Assembly (NCBI GenBank): GCA_963823675.1 | Contig: CAWGMT010000018.1 | Span: 6,348 to 70,347, forward strand | Source: CAWGMT01 sp963823675 | GTDB lineage: Bacteria > Planctomycetota > Planctomycetia > Isosphaerales > Isosphaeraceae | Length of the DNA: 64,000 nt | Direction: 5' to 3' | Shown here: positions 21,946 to 29,570 of the stretch, piece by piece | How positions within the stretch are numbered: the stretch's first letter is position 1 | Layout: every line of letters begins with the position of its first letter | Notes under the pieces: model-generated | Database searches by the model: none | What the model was told of the DNA's origin: nothing | Seen by the model: only the letters and a program-made list of their open reading frames with translations | Program-made: the position numbers and the translations under genes

Positions 21946-22489
21946 CGTTCCCCTTACTTGTTCCTTGTTCGTCACTTCGGGCGAACTCGCCAGAATTGTA
22001 GTGATCCGCCGATTCCGGTCAACGGCAAGTGATTACGAGGCATCCACGCTAAAGACACCGAAACGCCACTCTCAGGATCACGAGGATGTTCCCTATCGCT
22101 TACCGGAACACTGGGTCCGGTCCGCGAAACGCTGTCTGGCCCTACATTCTATCCATTTTCACATTAGGTTCCTCTGAAAATCTGCGCGAGGGCCCTTGCT
22201 GATCCGGTTCGGTCCGCGAACGCTTGTCGGACCCGGCACTTGACCGATCCCGCGTGGCGTGGGCAGAGAGAATGCGACCTTTGGAGACTCGGGCCACTTT
22301 GTCATAGCCGGTCACTGGCAATGAGTCCATGGCATGATTGATTGAGCCCTGGGGTGTTCGCGATTGTTCTGCCAACACCCTGACGTGTTTGGAAAAGGCC
22401 CCCTATAATTGGAGAGCAGTTGGCGTGGTTCGAACCTCGGATTCCCGGTTTGGGACCGAGCGAGCCGGCCTGCTTCTGGAGGGGGGATC
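21946..22489. other. Intergenic, no gene seen
   Basis: 544 bases between the divergent lysS and Gly/Tyr-rich genes. No open frame here carries a recognisable motif. It should contain both promoters. Two short tcggtccgcgaa/ggtccgcgaaac motifs near 22117 and 22213 echo the dispersed ctttcg...cgaaag repeat family. Confidence 0.5.
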
Positions 22490-22978
22490 ATGATGCGTGA
22501 CTTCATACAGCGCCTCCGAAGGTTGGGGTGGGTCGTGTTATTGGCTCCGGCGATCTTGCTGGTCTCGTCCACGACGGCGCGTGCTCAATTCCCCGCATAC
22601 GGAGGAATGGGCATGGGCTATGGCTACCCCGGCTGGGGCTATGGCGGCTTTTACGGGTACCCCGCCATGGGCTACGGCTATGGTGGGATGGGCTACGGCT
22701 ACGGCGGGATGGGTTTTGGCTACGGCGGGATGGGCTACGGCTACGGCGGGATGGGCTACGGCTACGGCGGGATGGGCTCTGGCTATTATGGGGGCTACGG
22801 CTACCCGGCGTTTGGCTACGGCTATCCGGGCTACCGTTACTTCGGCATTGGCTACGGCAATCCCGGCTTCTATTCGCCCGGACTGATGAACCCCTTGTTC
22901 GGCGTTGGTATGACTCCACTGGGCGTGCAGAGCTACATGTACGAAACCCAGGTGCTGGGGCGCCGTTCCAGGCGCTAG
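22490..22978 (+). CDS. Secreted Gly/Tyr/Met-rich repeat protein
   Basis: 162 residues from ATG 22490 behind the strong site ggagggggg. The signal peptide is clear (RRLGWVVLLAPAILLVSSTTARAQ), so the mature protein is exported. The body is built of near-perfect heptads YGYGGMG repeated about seven times, then looser FGYGYPGYR-type units and a short C-terminal tail with PLGVQSYMYETQ. The composition resembles disordered, adhesive or elastomeric surface proteins, but no family is assigned. The DNA repeat is in register with the protein repeat (21-bp units), so it can vary by slippage. Confidence 0.78.
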   Translation: MMRDFIQRLRRLGWVVLLAPAILLVSSTTARAQFPAYGGMGMGYGYPGWGYGGFYGYPAMGYGYGGMGYGYGGMGFGYGGMGYGYGGMGYGYGGMGSGYYGGYGYPAFGYGYPGYRYFGIGYGNPGFYSPGLMNPLFGVGMTPLGVQSYMYETQVLGRRSRR

Positions 22979-23088
22979 CAAAAAGGTGTCAGGAAGGCGT
23001 CGGTATCGTGGTTGCGGGAGTGCGCCGCTGCGAGCGCGAATGGGCTGTGATCTTGCATTGGGCTTCGCCGCCAGGGGACTGCCGAAGA

Positions 23089-23808
23089 ATGCCGCTGCAC
23101 GATTGGTCTGCGCTCCCGGGCTGGGATGGCGTCTATCAGGTGTGGATCGTGGAGCTGCTTTACTGGATCAAGCCCCGACTGCCCGCCGGGTACCGAGCGT
23201 ACATCGGGACAACGCCCACATTCGCGATCGGTGCCCCCACGGAGGAACGGCCGGACGGGGGAATCCGTGAATGGGCCCGGCCGGATGACACGCGGTGCGC
23301 CTCCGCCGGTGAAGCAGGTGCGGGAACCGGTGAACCGTCGGAGGAACCGGACGAGGAAGTCGCGGTCGGAACCATCACCGGGGACACCGCCCTGCTCGTC
23401 GAGCAGCAGGGGAGACTGATCGCGGCGATCGAGCTGATTTCGCCTCGGAACAAGGACCGTCCCTCGGCGTGCACGGCCTATACCAGCGCTTATGCCGGCT
23501 ATCTGTTGCGGGGAGTCCACTTGCTGCTGGTGGACGTGCATCGGCGTCCCGTTTCATTCTCTTTCGCCGATCGAATCGCGCAGGAGCTGGAACTGGAGCA
23601 GCTCACCTGTCCGGCACCGTTTGCCGTCGCCTACCGCGTGGGAGAACCGGCGCCAGGCGGCGGGCGGTTCCTCGCGCTCTGGCGACGGCACCTGGCGGTG
23701 GGCTCACCTTTGCCCGCGATGCAACTGCCGCTGTCGGTCCGGGAGTCGGTGCCGGTCGATTTCGAGGCAACGTATCACCGCGCCACCGAGGCCGCTTACC
23801 TCAGTTGA
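23089..23808 (+). CDS. DUF4058 family protein
   Basis: 239 residues from ATG 23089 (MPLHDWSALPGW). The frame extends upstream without sense, so the start is set by the family's usual N-terminus MPLHDW. The core motif AAIELISPRNKDRPSACTAY and the C-terminal PLPAMQLPLSVRESVPVDFE are shared with the neighbour at 24218. DUF4058 proteins are common in planctomycetes and cyanobacteria and have no known activity. The conserved E-x-x-S-P-x-N-K-x-x-P segment looks nuclease-like, but that is only a resemblance. Soluble, no signal peptide. Confidence 0.82.
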   Translation: MPLHDWSALPGWDGVYQVWIVELLYWIKPRLPAGYRAYIGTTPTFAIGAPTEERPDGGIREWARPDDTRCASAGEAGAGTGEPSEEPDEEVAVGTITGDTALLVEQQGRLIAAIELISPRNKDRPSACTAYTSAYAGYLLRGVHLLLVDVHRRPVSFSFADRIAQELELEQLTCPAPFAVAYRVGEPAPGGGRFLALWRRHLAVGSPLPAMQLPLSVRESVPVDFEATYHRATEAAYLS

Positions 23809-24217
23809 GCACGGGTCTCGGGTGCAGCGGGAGAAAAGGTGTCACGGGCAGGCCCGATGTGCTCGCGGGCTTTGATTGACCGGGCAGCGATGCTTCTGCC
23901 ATGATGGACTGATGATTCGGGCCCTGCGACTCAAGAGGCGCTAAGTCGCGGCGCGAAAATACGTGCCGCCTTTCGGTCCGCGAAAGGACGCTCTCTCGCG
24001 GAGCGGAATACGACTTTACCGGGAAGTGATTTGGGTGCCGATCCTACAGAATGTTGCATGAAGAAGAAGACTTTCGGTTCAAGACCGGCGGGCACGGAGG
24101 CCCGCCCCACTGGGAGAATCCAGGCTTCTCTTGGTGGTGCGGGTGTCTTTGCCCGCCTCCCGGGCTTTCCATCCGTGTGCAACACTCAATAAAATCAGCT
24201 CCTTGCGGAATCGTGCC
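23809..24217. other. Intergenic with dispersed palindromic repeats
   Basis: No gene seen. 23965-24015 holds cctttcggtccgcgaaagg followed by a similar ctctcgcggagcggaa, both members of the ctttcg/cgaaag palindrome family found at 25893-26226, 32381-32463 and 45385-45442. Near 24080, ggcgggcacggaggcccgcc is another short palindrome. Confidence 0.6.
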
Positions 24218-24955
24218 ATGCCGTTAATCGATCATTTTCATCCCCCGCTCAGTAATGAACGCCGCTGGGAATCGTTTCATTCAGGCTGGGCCACCAGGAT
24301 CGCCGACGCCCTGACTGAGCGCTGGCTGCCTCCCAACTACATCGCCGAGGAGCATGTGCACCTGGGCCCGTCGGTCGAAATCGACGTGGGTACATTCGAG
24401 CGCGAAACGTCGTCAAATGCCGCGGAAGGAGCGCACGCCGTCGCGACGATCCGTCCCAAGCTGTGGGCACCACCGGCACCCGACGGCGCCTTGCCGTCGG
24501 TGTTTCCCGATACGTTTGAAGTGCAGGTAATCTGCACCGACACCGGACCAAAACTTGTCGCCGCCATCGAATTGATCAGTCCGGGCAACAAGGACCGCCC
24601 TGCGGAGCGACGGGCTTTCGCCATCAAGTGCGCGAGTTATCTGTACCAAGGAATCAGCCTCATCATCGTCAACATCGTCACGAACCGCCGCGCCAATTTG
24701 CACAATGAAATGCTCGGAGTCATGGAGGCGCCCGACACGCTGAACCTGGACGCCGGATGTTACCTCTATGCGGCGGCTTACCGGCCCATTCGGCGTGATG
24801 GCAAGGATGAGATCGACACCTGGCGCTCGCGGCTCGGGCTCGGCGAGCCGCTACCGGAACTGCCCCTTGGCCTCAGCGGCGACCTGGTCATCCCCGTCAA
24901 CTTCGAGACGACTTATGAAGAGGCCTGCCGTCGGAGGCGGCTCGTCGGATCGTGA
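24218..24955 (+). CDS. DUF4058 family protein (second copy)
   Basis: 245 residues from ATG 24218 (MPLIDHFHPPLSNERRWESF). It has the same core as its neighbour, AAIELISPGNKDRPAERRAFA, then SYLYQGISLIIVNIVTNR and the closing PLPELPLGLSGDLVIPVNFETTYEEA. The N-terminal half (WATRIADALTERWLPPNYIAEEHV) is of the longer DUF4058 type. The two copies are too different for a recent duplication. Function unknown. Confidence 0.85.
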   Translation: MPLIDHFHPPLSNERRWESFHSGWATRIADALTERWLPPNYIAEEHVHLGPSVEIDVGTFERETSSNAAEGAHAVATIRPKLWAPPAPDGALPSVFPDTFEVQVICTDTGPKLVAAIELISPGNKDRPAERRAFAIKCASYLYQGISLIIVNIVTNRRANLHNEMLGVMEAPDTLNLDAGCYLYAAAYRPIRRDGKDEIDTWRSRLGLGEPLPELPLGLSGDLVIPVNFETTYEEACRRRRLVGS

Positions 24956-25107
24956 TCTCGGAAACTTTGCCTCCATTGCCTTTCTTCCGGTGAACCAAGC
25001 CGCCCAGGCCGGCGGTTTGCAGCAGACCGCGGTCGACCTCGCCAAATTCCGGCGCGCGAATTGAAAGAAATCGCAACGCGGCTTGTGTTCCCTCAAGGAG
25101 GAACGGC

Positions 25108-25731
25108 ATGACCGAATCGCCGGCAACGCGGCAGAGTCTTCTGGTTCGCTTGAAGGATCCGCGGGACGGGCAGGCCTGGACTGAGTTTGTGGCGATCTAC
25201 ACGCCGCTCATCGATCGCCTGGCCAAGGCCAAGGGGTTGCAATCGGCGGATGCCGCCGACCTGGCCCAGGAGATCTTTCGTGCAGTGGCCGGGGCGATCG
25301 ATCGCTTTGACCCTGACCCGGCGCGCGGCTCCTTTCGCGGCTGGCTGTTCAAGATCGCCCGCAACCTGATGATCAACCTGCTGGCCGCGCGCCGGGTTCG
25401 ACCGCAAGCCACCGGTGATTCCGACGTGCAGGAAATGCTCGAGCAGGTTCCTGCCCCGGACGGGGCGGAGACAGCTTTTTTTGACGCCGAGTATCGCCGC
25501 CGGCTGCTCTTCTGGGCAGCCGACCGCGTTCGTGGCGAGTTTCGCAAGTCGACCTGGCAGGCGTTCTGGCTGACCGCCGTCGAAGGAGAGGACCCCAAGG
25601 CCGCGGCGCAGGCGTGCGGCATCTCGGTCGGGGCGGTCTACATCGCCCGCAGCCGGGTCATGGCCCGGCTCAAGGCGGTGATCGAAGAGGTGGAAGGGGA
25701 GCCGGAAAACCAAGGAAATGCGAGTGAATGA
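25108..25731 (+). CDS. ECF RNA polymerase sigma factor (kinase-associated type)
   Basis: 207 residues with ATG at 25108. Region 2: WTEFVAIYTPLIDRLAKAKG, ADLAQEIFRAVAGAIDRFD and FRGWLFKIARNLMINLLAAR. Region 4: FRKSTWQAFWLTAVEGEDPK, AAAQACGISVGAVYIARSRVMARLK. The STWQAFW...GVYIARSRV pattern is that of planctomycete ECF groups genetically linked to Ser/Thr kinases, and a kinase with an N-terminal zinc finger follows at 26272. I infer that the kinase controls this sigma factor. A 540-bp repeat tract now separates them. Confidence 0.92.
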   Translation: MTESPATRQSLLVRLKDPRDGQAWTEFVAIYTPLIDRLAKAKGLQSADAADLAQEIFRAVAGAIDRFDPDPARGSFRGWLFKIARNLMINLLAARRVRPQATGDSDVQEMLEQVPAPDGAETAFFDAEYRRRLLFWAADRVRGEFRKSTWQAFWLTAVEGEDPKAAAQACGISVGAVYIARSRVMARLKAVIEEVEGEPENQGNASE

Positions 25732-25892
25732 TTTGCCGGAAAAGGACACTGGAGCAAGGAAATCGGGCGGCAGCCTTTGCCCCAGGGCAAACTTGGTGGA
25801 GAAACTCGTTCCCACGCTCTGCGTGGGAATGCCGTCTTCGACGCTCCGCGTCGTCCGGTCCCGGCAGAGGGCCGCAGAGCGGCTCGGGAGGC

Positions 25893-26226
25893 ATTCCCAC
25901 GCAGAGCGTGGGAACGAGTCCCCCGATTTCCCTGCTCCAGGATGCGGAAATGTCGGTTTTCGGTCCGTGAAAGAACGTCCTTTCGCGGAGCGAAAGGCGA
26001 CAAATTCCCACGCAGAGCGTGGGAACGAGTCCCCCGATTTCCCTGCTCCAGGATGCGGAAATGTCGGTTTTCGGTCCGTGAAAGAACATCCTTTCGCGGA
26101 GCGAAAGGCGACAAATTCCCACGCAGAGCGTGGGAACGAGTCCCCCGATTTCCCTGCTCCAGGATGCGGAAATGTCGGTTTTCGGTCCGTGAAAGAACAT
26201 CCTTTCGCGGAGCGAAAGGCGACAAA
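25893..26226. repeat. Three tandem copies of a 111-bp repeat built of two palindromes
   Basis: ttccca recurs at 25894, 26005 and 26116, an exact 111-bp period. Each unit contains the palindrome ttcccacgcagagcgtggga and a second palindrome ctttcgcggagcgaaag, joined by a spacer with cccgatttccctgctccagg. A further copy of the first palindrome, inverted, lies at 25804-25830. The array fills the gap between the sigma factor and the kinase gene and has no spacers of the CRISPR kind. Open frames through it are by-products of the repeat. Confidence 0.93.
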
Positions 26227-26271
26227 TGTGTCGGGCAGCGCCGAACGAAAGCCAAGAAAGGATAATTGACC

Positions 26272-29106
26272 ATGTCCTCACTACTGAATACATGCGACAA
26301 GAACCGCCTGCGCCTCTCGCTGGAGGACCGGCTTGCCGAAGCCCAGCAGGCCGAGCTGGAAGATCACCTCGAGTCGTGCTCGGCCTGCCGCCAAGAGCTG
26401 GAGCAGATGGCGGCCGCGAGCAACCTCTGGGGTGAGGCACAACTGCTCCGCGGCGAGGCGAACCGAATCCATGGTATTTCGCCGGTGAGAGGCGTCGGCG
26501 CTGAATGGGCCGATGGGCTCGACGACGACACCCATGAAGACGACGAAGACGGCGAGCTTGACCGCCACTGGCTCGAATTCCTTGACCCACCCGATTCCGA
26601 TCGCCCGGAGGTTCTGGGCCGGCTCGGGCCGTATGAGGTTGTCGAGTTCTTGGGTCGCGGTGGGATGGGCCTTGTACTCAAGGCGCGCGACCCCGCACTG
26701 GACCGGATGGTGGCGATCAAGGTGTTGACGCCCGCCTTGGCGCATGGTGCCACAGCGCGGCGGCGGTTTGCCCGCGAAGCCAGGGCGGTGGCCGCCGTTG
26801 GCAACGAGCACATCGTGGCGATTCATGCCGTCGATGATTTTCGCGGCCTGCCGTACCTCGTCATGCAGTATATTTCCGGCCGCTCTCTCCAGGACCGGCT
26901 CGATGCGTCGGGGCCGCTGGAAGTCAAGGAGATCTTGCGGATCGGCATTCAGGTGGCACGGGCGCTTCAGGCTGCACATGCCCAGGGCGTCGTGCACCGC
27001 GACATCAAGCCCGCGAACATCCTTCTCGAAAACTGCATCGAGCGGGTGAAGCTCACCGACTTCGGCCTGGCCAGGGTGATCGACGACGCCAGCCTGACCC
27101 AGAGCGGCGTCATCGCGGGCACTCCGCAGTACATGGCCCCCGAACAGGCCCGCGGCGAGCCGGTCGCCGCAGTCGCTGACCTGTTTTCGCTGGGGGCGGT
27201 GCTCTACGCGATGGCCGCGGGCCGGCCCCCTTTCCGGGGCGACTCCGCCCTGGCGGTGCTCAAGCGAGTGTGCGAGATTCGCCATCGGGCGGTTCGCGAG
27301 CTCAACCCCGACGTGCCCGACTGGCTCGAGGCCGTGATCGACCGGCTCCTGGCCAAGGAACCCGCCGATCGGTTCCAGACCGCCGCGGAAGTGGCCGACC
27401 TGCTGGAACGCGGCCTCGCCCACCTGCAACAGCCGGCAACAATTCCGCCACCCAAGGTTCCCGCGGTCAATCCGCAGTCCACGCAACTTCTCGACTTCGA
27501 TCCGGCGGCTACCAAGGCATTGCCCCGCACCCGCCGGCGATTTGCTCTGGCGGCGGTTCTCTTGCTGCTCGTTGGTGCCGGCCTCGGCGCGTCGGAGGCT
27601 ATGGGACTGACTCAGGTCTCCGATTTCGTCGCCACAATTCTGCGGATCAAGACGCCCGAGGGGACGTTGGTGATCGAGTGCGGCGACCCCGGCGTGAAAG
27701 TGCAGCTTGACAGTAAAGACATCGTGATTGCCGGCAGCGGCCTCCAGGAGATCCGCCTCCGCACCGGCATTCACCGTCTGGCGGTGATCAAGGACGGGCG
27801 ACCGGTTCGAGAACAGGTCGTATCCGTCGCGCGCGGGGGCAAGGAAATCGTCAACGTCTCGCTCGAGCCGACCGAGCCTGCACGCGCGGCGGAGCGAAAA
27901 GGTTCGGGAGAGATGTTCACCCCGACTTCGCATGTCACGCAGTGCATGACCTGCCACACGAATGCCCAAGCAATGCGGGACGACCAACCGCTTCCTGCGG
28001 GCCACCCTCCGTGTGATCTCGGTCACTGGCTTTATAACCCACTGCGCGTTGATCGCGGCATTTCCCCCGACACGGTTGGTGATATGGTCGCCAGAGGCAT
28101 GCCGCGCGCTGTCCGGTCGCGCGGGATGGTCTGGAGTCTCGCCTTTGCGCCGGACGGCAGGCATCTCGTGATCGGCCAGGAGGGCAAGGCCGGCGGCAAT
28201 TCCACGCTCCGGGTCTGGGACCTGGCCAAGCGTCGCGACACGGCCTGGCTAGAGCGCCATGCCTCTGCCGGTTATCGGAGCGTCGCCTTCTCGCCGGACG
28301 GCCGAACTCTGGTTGCGGGGAACTTCGACGGCTCGTTGGCGTTCGTGAATACCGACGGCTGGGTGTGGCACCATGATGAGAACACCGGGTCGCCGATCAG
28401 CGCAGTGGCATTCGTGCCCGGGAGTACCACGTCGCCGCAGGCGGGTGGGACGACCAGGTCAAGTTCTACCATCCGCTATGCGAAGATCGATTCTCACCGC
28501 GCGCACTATCCCGGCTTCATCTACGCCATCGCCTTTAGCCCGGATGGATCGACGCTTGCCGTTGGGGGCGAAGCGAAGATGATCCAGTTGTACGACGTGG
28601 CGACATTCCGCCTCAAAGCGGTTCTCCAGGGGCATGCGCACGCCGTCGAGTCGCTCGATTTCTCGCCCGACGGCAAGCTGATCGCCTCGGCCGGCGGCGT
28701 TACGGTCAGGATCTGGGACGTGGCGAGCGGGAAGATTTCCGGAGCGCCTATCCACCACTCGCCGGAAGTGCTCTGTGTCCGATTTTCGGCCGACGGCAAG
28801 CTGCTGGCCATCTCCGATCGTGATAGCGGCCGCCTTCACTCCGAGTCGCTCGCGGCCGAGATCGTGATCTTCGATGTCGCCACGCGGGCCGAGGTCCTGC
28901 GATTGAGGGGGCACGCCAATAGCATCTACGCCTTGGCCTTCTCGCCCGACGGCAAGACCCTCGCCTCCGGCAGCATGGACCAGACTGTGAAGCTGTGGGA
29001 CGTCGAGAGCGGCGAGCTCCGGGAGACGATCGTGCCGGGCGAACCGGACAAGAGCGCGGGGAAACCCGCGGGAGCCCCCGGCAGGATGGAAGAGACAAAA
29101 CGCTGA
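26272..29106 (+). CDS. Membrane Ser/Thr kinase with zinc finger, CxxCH motif and WD40 domain
   Basis: 944 residues, ATG 26272 behind aaagga. N-terminal anti-sigma zinc finger (HLESCSACRQEL, about residues 32-43). The kinase domain starts near 118 with GRGGMGLVLKARD, then AIKVL, HRDIKPAN (about 243), LTDFGLA and MAPEQARG. A transmembrane helix lies at about 422-444 (FALAAVLLLLVGAGLGASEA). The outer part has a PEGA-like stretch (KTPEGTLVIECGDPGVKVQLD), a haem-binding-like CMTCH at about 558 and a WD40 propeller from about 619 (LAFAPDGRHL, VAFSPDGRTL, LAFSPDGKTLASGSMDQTVK). Two compensating frame breaks near 28420 and 28475 hide a normal blade (AAGGWDDQVKFYHP). It probably senses an external or redox signal and acts on the sigma factor upstream. 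That role is inferred. Confidence 0.9.
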   Translation: MSSLLNTCDKNRLRLSLEDRLAEAQQAELEDHLESCSACRQELEQMAAASNLWGEAQLLRGEANRIHGISPVRGVGAEWADGLDDDTHEDDEDGELDRHWLEFLDPPDSDRPEVLGRLGPYEVVEFLGRGGMGLVLKARDPALDRMVAIKVLTPALAHGATARRRFAREARAVAAVGNEHIVAIHAVDDFRGLPYLVMQYISGRSLQDRLDASGPLEVKEILRIGIQVARALQAAHAQGVVHRDIKPANILLENCIERVKLTDFGLARVIDDASLTQSGVIAGTPQYMAPEQARGEPVAAVADLFSLGAVLYAMAAGRPPFRGDSALAVLKRVCEIRHRAVRELNPDVPDWLEAVIDRLLAKEPADRFQTAAEVADLLERGLAHLQQPATIPPPKVPAVNPQSTQLLDFDPAATKALPRTRRRFALAAVLLLLVGAGLGASEAMGLTQVSDFVATILRIKTPEGTLVIECGDPGVKVQLDSKDIVIAGSGLQEIRLRTGIHRLAVIKDGRPVREQVVSVARGGKEIVNVSLEPTEPARAAERKGSGEMFTPTSHVTQCMTCHTNAQAMRDDQPLPAGHPPCDLGHWLYNPLRVDRGISPDTVGDMVARGMPRAVRSRGMVWSLAFAPDGRHLVIGQEGKAGGNSTLRVWDLAKRRDTAWLERHASAGYRSVAFSPDGRTLVAGNFDGSLAFVNTDGWVWHHDENTGSPISAVAFVPGSTTSPQAGGTTRSSSTIRYAKIDSHRAHYPGFIYAIAFSPDGSTLAVGGEAKMIQLYDVATFRLKAVLQGHAHAVESLDFSPDGKLIASAGGVTVRIWDVASGKISGAPIHHSPEVLCVRFSADGKLLAISDRDSGRLHSESLAAEIVIFDVATRAEVLRLRGHANSIYALAFSPDGKTLASGSMDQTVKLWDVESGELRETIVPGEPDKSAGKPAGAPGRMEETKR

Positions 29107-29158
29107 CGTTCAGCGTGCGATCCGGGCTTACGGCATTGAAGATGAGCTCTCCGACTAT

Positions 29159-29290
29159 TGTTGTGATCGGCACATAAATCACCAAGGCGCGAGGCGGGTC
29201 TGGGTCGTGACGCGAGAAGATGACCACCGGCCGAAACTTGGCCGCGAAACCAAGATCCGCCATCCAGACTTCACCGGGTCGTGGGTTCAT
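29159..29290 (-). pseudogene. Truncated MazF/PemK-type toxin
   Basis: Starts MNPRPGEVWMADLG at 29290, then FRPVVIFSRHDPDPPRALV and IYVPITT. These are the first ~44 residues of a PemK/MazF-type endoribonuclease (normal length about 110). After VPITT at about 29159 family similarity stops and the frame runs into the antisense of the kinase's last codons. The 5' end overlaps the upstream antitoxin by about 20 bases, the usual operon overlap. The truncated product lacks the C-terminal strands and should be inactive. Confidence 0.78.
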
Positions 29291-29456
29291 CGACGAGGTC
29301 CAGGACTTCCTGCTCCACTCTGCGGGACCGGACCAAGTCGAGGAGGCCCTGATCGGCAAGCTCAATGATTTCAGCGATCTGGCACCGGACCTGCGCGACG
29401 GTTTCCGGGCTCCATTGCTGGAGCTTCTTGTCCAGTCGCTCAGCTAAGACGTCCAT
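29271..29456 (-). CDS. Antitoxin-like small protein paired with the MazF remnant
   Basis: 61 residues from ATG 29456 (MDVLAERLDKKLQQWSPE). Helical and charged, ending VEQEVLDLVDEP. Position and overlap with the MazF-like start define it as the antitoxin of a type II pair. I recognise the arrangement rather than a named antitoxin fold. With the toxin cut short, it is probably an orphan. Confidence 0.65.
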   Translation of the reverse strand: MDVLAERLDKKLQQWSPETVAQVRCQIAEIIELADQGLLDLVRSRRVEQEVLDLVDEPTTR

Positions 29457-29570
29457 CGATTGCCTCCGCCACGAACTGTAGCCGAGTCGGTGCAGCAATT
29501 CACCACCCGAAGTACACCAATGAACGATGAGCCTAACCAGCGATCCTACCATCAGCCGGTCGCGCTCCGT

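Noticed and set aside
22538..22981. Minus-strand frame rich in repeated HPAVAVA units
   Set aside because: It is the exact complement of the Gly/Tyr heptad repeat. Only the plus strand has a signal peptide and ribosome-binding site.
25893..26226. Possible CRISPR array
   Set aside because: The whole 111-bp unit is repeated with no unique spacer, and the period is exact.
26281..28164. A 627-codon minus-strand frame
   Set aside because: It is antisense to the kinase domain at 26272-29106, whose catalytic motifs are all on the plus strand.
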